Assembly (NCBI GenBank): GCA_026936335.1
Contig: JAPMXV010000010.1
Coordinates: 124,001-188,000, forward strand
Direction: 5' to 3'
Length of the DNA: 64,000 bases
Origin: Mantamonas sphyraenae
Lineage: Eukaryota > CRuMs > Mantamonadidae
Shown one piece after another: positions 38,629-50,159 of the stretch (its first letter is position 1; each line of letters begins with the position of its first letter). The notes under the pieces were generated by a model. It worked only from the letters and a program-made list of their open reading frames with translations, was not told where the DNA came from and did no database searches. The position numbers and the translations under genes were made by a program.

Positions 38629-41600
38629 TTACGATGCATCCAGAACCTTGCGCACCACATCACGCGACCACTTGGCGCTTTCCCTCAGCTCCACGTTGCG
38701 GGATCGTGCGCAGTAGTTGATGATGTCCTTGACAATGGTGTGTCGCTTGAGGCTCTTGGCCGAGGCATCACCCATGGTGTTGGCCAGGTCGCCAATGACG
38801 TTGACGGCGCCCGACAGCACTGTGTCTGTGGTGTGCTTGTCGTGGAACACCACCTCCACGATGTTCATAATGCTCGGGATCTCCTCCAGCAGCAGATCCG
38901 CCTTTTCGTCAAAGGCCAGACCGTGCAGGATGCCCGTGTACGTCTCAAACAGCGCCTCGCGCAGGCGGTTGTGGTACGTGGCCATGCGCGGGTCGTCGTC
39001 GCCACCCAGGGTAAAGTAGGTGATCTGGCCCAGGAGGTTGAGGACGTCGTTCAGGTAGTCCTGGAAGGCGCCGCCAATGGCCATCGCCACGTCGCCAAAC
39101 ACCGCAATGGCCACCGGGGTCACGTTGGTGTGCACATCCTCCGCATTGATGATCGTATACAGGGCCGACATCAGGTCCGGCACGTGCATCTCCATGCTTG
39201 TCGTGCACGCGCGGCACAGGTCGCTCACCACACCCAGTGCCACAATGCACACCTGCCAGTTTTCGTACTGCTTCAAGCAGATGTGCAGAAAGTCCATCAT
39301 GTCCTGCAGGTGCGGCTCCATCGAACCCTCCACCTGGTTGGCCAGCAGACCAATCGCCATCAACACCTCCTCCTGCACCGTCGAATCGTCCGTCACCTCC
39401 AGCGTGTTCAGGTACAGCTCCATCAGCTGGTCCGTAATCACCCTCATCTGCAGGCCCAGCTTCTTGGTGATGCATGCAAGCGTCGATGCAAGCAGCGCCT
39501 GCAGCTCCGCAAGCTCGTTCTGCTCGTCCTGGTTGCGTGGCTTGATGTCCAACGTGCCCTCCAGACGCGAGATGATCTCGTCGGTCAGGTCGGTGATGTC
39601 GCTCACCGTGTCGTTGGCGCCGAACTGGATCATCATGTTGATGGCCTGGAAGCACGCTGCCAACAGGTGTGCCTCGCTGCTCTCGTCGCGATCCGCACAG
39701 TCCAGCAGCCAGTGCACAATGTCCACAAAGTGCGGGCTCAGCAGAGCCGTCTCCTGTTCGCGGTAGTCTGCCACGTGCAGCTGCATCGACGCAAGGTTCG
39801 AAATGGCGTAACACACGTTGGCTCCCACCCGCGCCTCGTCGTCCACCAGGTTCACCTGGAACTTGTCCAACATTTCGTTCAGCGCCTTGTCTGTCAGGTG
39901 CTGGTCGTACAGCTGCACAATGCGACCCAGCGTCCACGCCGCCGTGTCACGCACGTCCACACGCTCGTGCGACAACTTCTCCGTAAACACGTCGATGCCC
40001 TCCGCCAGGTACTCTTCCAACACCTCCTCCGACGGACCCTCAATCATGCATCCAAACGCCATGCACGCAGCCTCCGTCTCGCGCCAGTCGTCGCTGTCCA
40101 CGTTGTTGTTCACAAAGTTCATCACAAACTCCACCACAGGGTCCTTGGCCGTCCTCGACACCTGCTGCAGGCACGTGGCTGCCGCCATGGCCCGGTTCCA
40201 CGCGTCCGGATCGTACGGCGCGTCTTCGTCCTGGTCCTTGAGCAGATCCAGGAGCAGCGGCACGAGAAACTCCACCACGCCCTTGATGTAGTTCTGCGAC
40301 TCACGTCCGGTGACCCCCTGCGAGATCTGCATCTGGATCTGCATCTCTTCGTCGCAGATGGTGCTCCAGAACTCAATGGCTCGCAGACACACGCGCTCGT
40401 CGTCCTGCTTGATCGAGTCGTACGTCAACTCAAACAGGCCCTGGATGTAGTCCAGCAGATGGTCGTAAAAGATGGCTGCCACAGACACCAGGCAGTCCAT
40501 GCATGCAATGCGCAGCTTCACGCTCTCGTGTTCACACGAGTCCTGCAACAGCTCCATCAGGAACTTGCGCTCGTGCGGGTTGCGGAACACAGGGCCCGCA
40601 AAGTCCAGCGCGTTGTCCAGCGCCTCCGCGGCCGCGATGCGCACCTTCACTTCGGGCTCCTCGTTGCGCAGTCCGTTCACCATGGCCGAGATCACATCTG
40701 TGGCATCCTCTTCCGTCAGATCGTCCACTTCAAGGTCCTCACAAATGTACCCCAGCGTTTCCAGCGAGGCGATCTTCAGACCCACGTTGTCCTTGTGGCT
40801 GTCGTCGATCAGGTTCTGCAGCAGCTCGTAGATCAGTTGGTTCCACAGCTTCTTCGGCAGTTCAATGGCCGCAATCTTGCCAATCACCTGCGCCGCTGCA
40901 CGTCGTGCCAACGGTTCATCAGAGCCCAGCACGTCGAAAACCTGTGCGTTTGCGGTTGCGTGTCCCGCGCGCCAAAAAGTCAGCCTCGCCCTCCATGCAC
41001 AGCACGTCCAAGCCTCCCGCCCTGCCCAAGCCTTGCCCCAGGCCTCCACACACGTCCACATCCCGTAGCCCCATCTCTACAACCCCTTGGCTGTTCTCTG
41101 CCGCCTCCTCCAATGCTCCGCTCCCTTCCCCTGCGCCCTTTTTTTGGGGCCTCCCGTCCGAAAACTCACCTGGTCCTTGATCTGGCCACGGCTTTCGTCG
41201 TCGATTTCCAGCCACAGCGCTGCCAATTCACGTTCTGTCTCTGGGTTCTGTGCGCACGTGCGTGTGCGTGGTATGTGTGTGTGTGTGTGCAGCGCATGTG
41301 CGTGCGTGTGCAGTGCGTCCCTTCCTGTGTGAGCTTCCCTTCTCTCCGGCGGAATGTGCGGCCCGCCAAAAAATCCCACCCCGTGATCTCTCACCTTGGC
41401 ACTCAGCGTGTTTTTCAGCTGCAGACCTGCCTGCTGGCGCAACTCCGGGTCGTTCTCCTCGTTCGCCAGCTCCAGAGACATATGCCATTGAAACAGCGGC
41501 TGTGTTTCCCGGCGTGTGTGTGCACAAGCCCCGTCCGGAGCGCACTCCCTGTGTCAGCCTCCTCGAAAAACGGGTCGCTTCCCCCACACACAAATTCACA

Positions 41601-41900
41601 CAAATGCGTCCACGCCTTTGCAATCCCCCGCTGCTCCCCGCACGTACAAAGTCTGTCTGCTTCCACTCGTCGATGCGTTCGTTGGCTGCCTTGACATTTG
41701 CTGTGTGTCCCGGCCATGCTCCGTGTCAGTGCCGTGTTCATCATCATCCTGCGCGGTCGCTCCTCACACACGGCCCGTCGTCTGTGGATGTGCCACCGCC
41801 CCCTTCCACCCATGCCGTCCTCAAGCCACATCTCCAACCTACTGCCAGTCAGCGTATCTGCAAGCACATCATGCACATCGTCGTAGTTGGTGCCGCTCAT
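38629..41900 (-). CDS. KPNB1: Importin subunit beta-1 (karyopherin beta)
   Basis: Nuclear import receptor of 868 aa (human 876). Five exons: 41900-41843, 41700-41648, 41499-41395, 41247-41170 and 40941-38629; every junction keeps frame. The splices rebuild the first HEAT repeats: VLADTLTG, AANERIDEWKQTDF, ELRQQAGLQLKNTLSAK, ALWLEIDDESRGQIKDQ, VFDVLGSDEPLARRAAAQVIGKIAAIELP. The body has ICEDLEVDDL, AIEFWSTICDEEM, MAFGCMIEGPSEE, VRDTAAWTLGRIVQL, VCIVALGVVSDLCRA and VFGDVAMAIGG, all importin beta hallmarks. The acidic loop expected near repeat 8 is short. The start is 71 bases from the divergent Furry gene. Introns carry CA repeats and TTTTTGGCG motifs. Confidence 0.96.
41274..41289. repeat. (TG)8 microsatellite (sense CA) in importin beta intron
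   Basis: Short run within the intron between exons 3 and 4, sense CA, 27 bases upstream of the acceptor. Confidence 0.85.
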
Positions 41901-41971
41901 GGTGGATTTGGGTGGTTGGGCTCAGGCGGCGATGGGTCCCGCAACTTTTGCCGTCTTCTTTTGACTCCACC
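41901..41971. promoter_or_regulatory. 71-base divergent promoter region (importin beta / Furry)
   Basis: Gap between the two start codons; no TATA-like element is seen. Confidence 0.4.
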
Positions 41972-44900
41972 ATGGCCGACTTTGCAGACCTCACTCTGCC
42001 AGATGACCTCATGGTCGACGACGACGACGTCTCACCCGCAGAGCCATCCGATGCATCGCAGCCTTCTGCAGCGGCCTCCGCACCCTCTTCCGCCGCTGCT
42101 CCGTCAGACTCTGCCAATGACACCACCACCAGCACCCCATCCTCATCCTCATCCTCATCCTCCTCATCGGCGTCCCGTGGCACTTCCGACGATGACTTTT
42201 CCGCCTCGGTGCAAAACACCGTCGTGCACAAGACTCTCAAGGAGTTGCGTGACACCCTCACCGACGCCATCGTCCACAAACTTGACCGTCCTTTCAAACC
42301 CACCAAAGGCACCAAAAAGGTACGTTGGTTTGCTCCCACCCACCCTCTGCGAACCATATATCTCCTATCTCTTCTTTGTGCTCTCTCTTTGCGTCCCTGC
42401 CCAACCTGACCCTTCCCCCTTTCTCCTCTTTCCCACCCCTCCCCCTTTGCGACACTCCAACCTTCCTCCCTCCCAACCCCCCACAGGGCGATGAGGACGC
42501 CTACATCATCCGCCAGTGGTCTGGATTCCCTCGCAACGAAGACTGGTACATCAATCTGCTGGGTAAGTCGCTTGCGCTGTGTGGCCTCGTTTTCTCAGTT
42601 TTCATTTCGACTCTTCTTTTGGCAGTCGTCGCTGACCCTCCCGTCTGCCAACCCCCCTGTGGCCACCTTTCCCCGCACTGCATTGTGCCCCTTGTGACCG
42701 TCCATCTACGTCCCTTGGGATCCATCCTGTCTTCCATGGGTGTCCGATTGACCCTGGCCCTGCTGTGCAGACGTAATCAGCGCCCTCAGCTCCGGCTGTG
42801 CCCAGGCCATGTGCGACCTCGTCATTCCCTTTTGCCCTCGTTTCAACGACCTCGAAGTGTCCCGTTCCTTCAAACGCACCGATGACTACTCCAAGGCCTG
42901 GAACTTCACCACCTTTCTCTCCACCATCCCTGGGTTTGACATCTCCCGCAACAGGCTCCAGGCAGAGATCATTGTGCGTTCCCTGGGTTCGGTTCCCCTT
43001 TTTTTGTTGCCCTCTGCAGCCCCAAGGACTCACTCACACACACACACACACAATCACTTACTCACTCCATCACTCACTTGCTCGTCAACAGGAGGCTGTG
43101 ATCGACGTGGTGTCGGCCGACATGCTGACATGTGCGTTGCAGAGCGGCAGTCAGGAACAGCTGAGTGACACCTCGCTGGAGTGGATGCGCCAGTTGGCCT
43201 TTCTCTACTTCAAACCACGCAATGTGTCACAGATGACCATGCCCCTGGAGCTGTACCAAGCCTATGCGCGTGAGTTCAACGACCAGTGGGCGGTCATCAT
43301 TGAAAAGTTGAGCCAGTACAACTTCCAGCCCGTGTTTGACCAGTTTGTCAGCCTGGTCACGGGCACCCTCACTGTGGTGGAACCCGAAGAGTTGGAGGCC
43401 TACTTCCTTGGCGTACGCTTCCTCAAGCTACCCCCGCTGATTGAGACGGACGAAAGCAGCATCAACACTGCCCAGTCGTACCTCAGCACCATCCTGGGCA
43501 TCATCACAGACAACGCCATTGCCAACAACAAGAACGTGCCCTTGCGTCTGGCCCAGGGCCAAATCCTCTACCACGCCCTCAAGCAGCTCGACTTTACTCA
43601 CATCGAACAGGGCAAGGCCTTTGGGCTGTTCAACCAGGTCGAGGGCATCTACAAGCAGGTGGAAACATGGGCCAAGGTCGATGCCCTGCGTCCCATTGCA
43701 AATGACATCCTGGCCGTCATCTACTCCCGCTCCCAGAGCAAGTTTTTCGACAAGAACTGGACCCCGTACGTGAAAAAGACCCTGCTCAAGGGTCTGGGCA
43801 AGGACAAGACACGCGCTGTCTACCTTGACGCCCTGCGCATCATCCTGCGTGGTCGCTACCGACCCCTCATTGTCGGTGCAGAGGTGTCCTGGAGCACAAA
43901 GACCAACGAGTTGCGCACGGCCATCCACAACGAACAACGCGACGGTCCCTCCTCACGCGCCACCGCAGACATGGTTTACATCGAAGCCGCAGGCAACGCC
44001 ACAGGCGCCCAGTTGGACCTCTATCCGGGCCCACACAACTTTGCACACATCGATCCGCGTGTGTATGCGTTCACGCTGCGTCGCTCGCTGCCGGGCAAGG
44101 AGCGCGAAGACATGCTTGCTCAGGTGGCCGCCGAGGTGTTTCCCAAGAAGGGACTGAGCAAGATTGAGCAACACATTGGCGTGTGCACCGAGATTGCCCT
44201 TCAGATGGCTGCCCATTCGCTCAAGTTTGTCCAGGGCACTCTCATTCCCACCCTCATGGCCCCAAAGACAAAGTGCCAACACCATTGGATTGTGGGCATC
44301 CGTGCCATCCGTGCCATTCTCAGCTCCTCCACTGGCTTCATGACCCATGCCTACACCATGAATCCCAGCGACAGCGACGGCGATTCCCTCCAGGATCTCC
44401 AGCAGCAGCACGGGTCCTCCTCCTCCTCCTCGCCCTCCCTCACCACCCAGGCTTCCACCACCGATGCCATTGGCACTCTGCTCACCAAGAGTGGTTTTGC
44501 AGCCGCTGTGGCTCCCCTGCTGGTGGAAGTCGCATCGTTGTGTGAGGAGCAGGCAGGCTTGGGCGAAGTCGGCAAACGTGTCACGCGTCTCCCGCTGGCG
44601 TACACCTTCAAGGCAGCCGGCCCCACAGGATTCGACGCATGTGTGCTACTCAAGAGCAAGAAGCACCTGTACCTGCAAACGTACCGTGAGCTGATGCTGT
44701 GTTTTGCCGAACTGCCGGGTGACTTTCTGGCATCCTACGGCCCCGCCGAATTCAGCGTGCTGTGTCGCCTGATGATGCACCAGGACGAACAGCTGGCAGT
44801 GGGGGCAGCCGAGGTGGTGCATGAGTTGTTTGAACGCTATCCGGACAAGCGCATGCCGCTGCTGAAGGGCTTGTTGCGCACAATGACCAACCCTGTCTTC

Positions 44901-47900
44901 CAGGACCCCGTGTCCCAGACCGTGTACCTGGACATGCTCAACGAGATGTTTGCCATCTGGGCCCGTCTGTTGCCCTACGAAATGGAGCTGGGCGAGGAGG
45001 AGGGTGGCGTCGTGCCCGTGTACGACGAGGCAGTGTACACGGTGGAGTCGCTTGCCCTCCTGGGTCTGTGCAGCTACGACTACAAGGTGCGCCAATTGTC
45101 CCTGGACACCTTGCAGGCATCGGCACACATGTGCGATCTGGTGGCATTCTACAACGATAAGTCACGCATCATGAGCGAACAACACATGTGGGCGCTGCTG
45201 GACGAGCAGGGAGAGGACATCATGAAGGCAGCCACGCTGCGTGGCCAAGCCGAGGTGAACCCCATTGTGGATAGGGACCCCGAATTGCACCCGGTGGCTG
45301 TGACCACAAAGCTGACGGAAGTGGCCACCAGCATGGGACAGTCCCACCTCTGGGTGCATTGTTTGGCCCAGATTGGCATCGAGTTGGTGCGCAACAACAC
45401 CTTTAAGCTGCTTCTGCAACTGCGCGATCTCCTCTTCAACGCCCTCTCCAACCTGGACAAGATCCTCGTCACCGATGGCCATGGCATCAGCCCCAACGGC
45501 GGCACGGGGGGCAGTGGCGACGGAGGAAGCAGCAGCAGCAGCAGCGTAGGCAGCAGCAGTATGATGGGGGGTGGTGGTGGAGGAGGTGGAAGCAGCAGTG
45601 GGTTGATGGGTGCAGGTGGGTTGGCTGCCATGGATGCAAGTGCACGCAACCCACGCAACGAGAACCAATTCTGGGCCCAGTTGCACGTGTTGCTGTTTGC
45701 CGTCGCCGGCGTGCCTGCATCCGACACCACGGGCATTGGCAAGCAGATTGAGACGCAGTTGCGCGAGTATTGCGACAGTCTGTGGCCGCAGGTGCTTCCG
45801 TTTGGCAACCGCCTGACGCAGACGGCAGTGAAGCAGGCGGTGAGCTCGCTGCACTGGAACAACGTCCTCACGGTGTGTGAATCGCTGATGCGCTTCTACA
45901 CAAAGGAAGGCAGCAAGAAGAAGCGAGCGCGCGTGTTGCCCTCGCTGACCATGCTGCTGCGTTGTGTCACACGCACCCATCTGTTTGACTGGGCCCTGGA
46001 TGCCCACCGTGGACGGTTGTTGCCGCTGTTGGTCACTGCCATCCATGAGAACGAGGCCATGCTCTTTGGTGCTGGCGCCAAGTATACCTGGGGCCCACAG
46101 GACCGCACCCACAGCATCGACTTTGCCCTGCTGGTGAAGAACGTGGCCGAGGCCCTGTTCACTCCGGTGCCCCAGAATGTGTACATGGGTGCAAAGCTGC
46201 AACGTGTGCTTGTGCCCATGGGCCATGCCCTGGGAAGGGAGTGGACACGTGAGGCACGCATGCAAACACTGCACCTGCTGCGCTCGTGGACGGGCCAGGG
46301 GAGCAACTCACACGGCCGCGTGGCAGCTCAGATGGAAGAATTCAAACGCATCTCTGCCATCAGCAACGCACGCGAACGTGTGCAACTGGCCGACGAGTTT
46401 ACAGAGTATGTGGTGGAGGTGAACACGTCTTGCTTCATGGCAGCAGCTGCCCTGGTGCGTCTGGGTGACCTGGGTTCGCTCAAGGACGACCTCAACGCGG
46501 GACTGTTGCCATGGGCAGAGGCGGCGGAGGCACAAGACCATTATGTGTTGCGTTGGTTGCTGGCAGACCACACGGAACAGTTGCTGGACAACTATGTGCG
46601 CAAGGTTCACAGCGACGCCACCTCGTCGGCCCTGTACTTCCACGCCATCTGTGACATGCTCATCCCCATGTACTCGCAGACCTTCCTGCGTCCCACGGGC
46701 ATGGGCGAAACGTGGAACTTCCTCCAGTACATGGAAGAGACCGGTGCTGCGCAGGATGCCCAGGTGGCAGTGCGTGACAGGGACGACTCGGCCGCCCAGG
46801 GGATGCCCCCCATGGACGACCACGCGGCACAGGCGGATGAGGCGTTTCGCAATCTGTGTGTCACCCATCGTGCCAAGTTTGTGCTGATGGCATTGGCCAA
46901 CATGGCGCACGCATCGCTCACCGTGCGCTACCGTGCCTTTGCCCTGCTTTGGCGCACCGTGGCCACCCTGACACAGGTGGATTGGAGCGAATGGAACGCA
47001 TTCATGGCCAAGTACCGCCTTGTGGTCCATTCGCAGAATGTGAACAAGCCGGCGGCGGTGGCACTCGAGATGTCGCAGTGGTTGGCCGACGCGTGTGTGG
47101 ACATGACGGAAGAGATGTTTGTGGAGTTGTTTGCAGTGAGCAAGGAGCTGAACCGACAGAGCACAGAGGACACGGACAAGCGATGCACCTTTCTCATGCG
47201 TCTCATGGTGCCCTGGTGTGCACGCGTCAATCTCAGCACCCAATCCCACCCGGGATGTGTCACTCTGTCCACGCTCAAGAAGTATGCCTTCCTCGACGCC
47301 CTGTTTGACATCAGCAGGCAGGCGTCCATGCTGGGCCAGCAGGTGGTGGCCACCTGGCAATCGCTTGCGGCTGTGGTGCCTGCCGAAGCCGCTGCAATCA
47401 GCAGTGGCAGTGGCAGTGGCAATGGCGAGGACAGTGATGCACCGCACATGGACGTGGCTGTGCCTCCCAATTTGGGAGTGATGATGGAGTTCCTACTCAG
47501 GCGCAGTGTGTTTTCCAACGAAGACATGAAGTTCAGCAAGAGTCTGGTGTTCTTCCTCTACAGCAGCCAGCCCGAGGGCACGGTGGTGCCTCTGGTCCAA
47601 CAGCTCACCCTGGAACGCTTCACCGAAATCCAACGTTTCAACCAGGAGAACGAAGAGTACATGCGGGAGCTGAAGAAGAAGCGACGTCGTACGCTGGGCA
47701 AGGACTGCAAACCTTTCTGGAGAACAGGCCCGAGAAGGAGGATCTGGTGCAACGCAACATCATCAGCGACACCAGCCTGGCACCCTCGCTCCAGGCGCAG
47801 ATGCGATCGTTGGAGACGTCCCAACGCAACGATGCGCTCATGCAACACCTGGGCGAACGGCCGTCGGCCGAGGATCTTGTGGCACGCAACATTCTGGAAG

Positions 47901-50059
47901 AGGACGAATCGCAGTACTTTGCCGAACCTCCGCCTCCTCCCATGATGGATGACGACGGTGCCATGGGGGGAATCCCGGATGACGGAGACTTTGACGACGC
48001 CGACTTTGGTGCACCGCCCCCCATGAGTGACGAGGAGGAGGATGCACAGCAAGACACGAGCGTGTTGGATGCCCTGTCATCGGCCACGCTGGATGTGCTG
48101 GGTGATTTGGGTGACCTGACCGGTGGTGGCAATGCCAACGACGACGGTGTTGGCGAAGGCCAGGGAGGAGGTGTTCGTTTTGCCGACTTGGATCTGGGCG
48201 ACGAGACGGTTGGAGGGGATGCCGGTGCCGGTGCTGGTGGCTTTGACATGGCAGCAGAGGGATTGCAGCAGGTGGGTCTGTTCCATGACTTTCCGCCAGA
48301 AGATCCAAAGATGGCCGAGGAGAAGCGATTTGCAGCGGTGGCCATGCTGAGTGATCTGTTTTGCGAGTCGATGCAGTCTCTGTCGCCGTACATGTATGTG
48401 TTGGTGCACTTTGCAGTGATGCATGTGGACGAGGAGGATCTGACGAAGCGGGGCAACCTGAGCACACTGCTTGTGAACATCCTGTACGTGTGCAGTTCCA
48501 TGGCCCACATGATGGGTCGCACCGAGGGTTTGGACAGTGCCTTTGTGACCCTGACCAGCCAGCTGCAGACGCCGTCGTTCCGTCTCAAGTGGAGCGAGGC
48601 CCTGGCGTTTGTGGAACGCCATCGCAAGGAGCAGGACAACCTGCGCATGGATCCAGCGGAAATGGTGCGCAACATCCTCGTGCTGTTGGATGCCATCAAC
48701 CCGGATATTGGAGTGAATTGGGGACGGGAGGCGTTCAAGTGGGCGGTGGAGAGTGGCCACCCAGCCATGTTCACGAAAGCCCATCTCATCTATCGCAGCC
48801 TGCGCACGCCTGTGGATGCGCAGGCGTTGCGTCAGCTTGTGTTTTCGCTGGAGGTGGCTGTGACGGATTGGGAGACGTATCTGGAGGTGAGCAAGGGGAT
48901 GCGTCCAGAGGCGCTGAAACAGCTGCAGTTTACGCAAAAGTTGATGTCCACACGCTCCAAGAGTGGCATCCGACGCATGGATTCGTTCCAGGTGGCCATG
49001 GCGGCGGTGGGGCCGTCGGTGAGTGCAGAGGCGTTGTTGGGTCGTGTGAAGCAGTTCATGGAGACACTGCTCATGATGGCGGAGCAGTTCCAGAGCCAAG
49101 GGGAGCTGCACACGCATTTGCCAGTGATCTTTTGGGCGGGTGTGGCTTTGTTGTACTCTCGCAAGCAGATCTACGAACCCACACTGCAGTACCTGCTGCG
49201 TGTGTTGGAGTATCGCGATGAGATGACCCAGTGGGATGCCAAGGGCATGGAGGTGCCTCTGCTCATGCAACCCGTGGACAGTGTGCTGTCCATGAACACG
49301 GCATACACGGGCATGCAGCCCCTGCTTCTCAAGGGCCTCCTGCACACAGAACGCAGGGTACGCACACGCACACGCCGTCTTATCTCCGACGTGGCCATGC
49401 TCACCTCGTTCGATGTGGTGGACCAGTCCCCTGCACGCTACATGACCACCGTGATGGCCCTTCTGCCCTCCTTGTACGTGGCATTGAAGTCACCCACCGC
49501 TGAGGCTGGCTCGTCGGGCAGTGTAGAGGAGCTGCGACAGCCTGCAGAGATTGCTGCACGCCTGGGTGCGGCCCTGAAGCGCAGCGACGAAGGTGGCATC
49601 AACGGAGACATCTTTGGCGAGTATGCAAACCGTGAGTACGTGCAACAGCCCGAGGTGTTTCTCAGCGACCTGTGCTACAATGTGTCTGCGAGCTACTTTC
49701 CAGAGTATGCCAAGGAGTGTGCCGACATCCTCGTCGCCTTTTACGACCTGGAGTGGGACACGCTGGAGTACAAAAAGTTTGTGCTGGACTGCACCCACTC
49801 CTTCCTGACGCAAGAGACGGCGGCCAGCACTGTGCGTGCGTTTGGCAGCGTACTGTCGCGTGCCCTGGAGGACATCCACGTCATCCCGCTGCGCCAACGC
49901 GTGCAGCGGCTGATCGAAGTGGCCAGCGCAAACGCAGGCAGCGACAATCTGGACGAGCTGCTGGACCGCGAGGGCGGTGTGGCCTGGTTGGAGGAGGACG
50001 AGGCACGCAGTGGCCGTAGTGCCTTGCGCCACGTTGCTGCTGTGTTGCTGGCTGAGTGA
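41972..50059 (+). CDS. FRY: Furry/Tao3/Mor2-type cell morphogenesis protein with two RPEL motifs (one frame break)
   Basis: Giant HEAT-like scaffold, about 2,530 aa, of the Furry family that works with NDR/LATS kinases in polarity and morphogenesis. Exons 41972-42319, 42487-42562, 42771-42973 and 43092-50059, all phase-consistent. N-terminus acidic and Ser-rich. The Furry-type core contains ANDILAVIYSRSQSKFFDKN and, later, FTKAHLIYRSLRTPVDAQAL. A one-base frame break lies at about 47700. Just after it are two RPEL actin-binding motifs, ENRPEKEDLVQRNIISD and GERPSAEDLVARNILEED, then a Pro/Asp-rich stretch. Furry-type repeats resume (LSPYMYVLVHFAVMHVDEED, DLTKRGNLSTLLVNILYV). The family call rests on length, repeat pattern and local resemblance. 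Confidence 0.75.
43035..43052 (+). repeat. (CA)9 microsatellite in Furry intron 3
   Basis: Sense-strand CA run 40 bases before the AACAG acceptor. Confidence 0.9.
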
Positions 50060-50159
50060 AGTGTCGATGAGATGTATGAATTTTGATTGATGTTCAAATT
50101 TGTTTGTCCGGTGTCGTTGTGTGATTTGTACATGAATCAAAATTTACACTGTACATTGG

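Noticed and set aside
37696..41694. A 1,332-codon plus-strand open frame.
   Set aside because: It is antisense to copine-ARM and importin beta, both supported by conserved domains and splice sites, and has no domain of its own.
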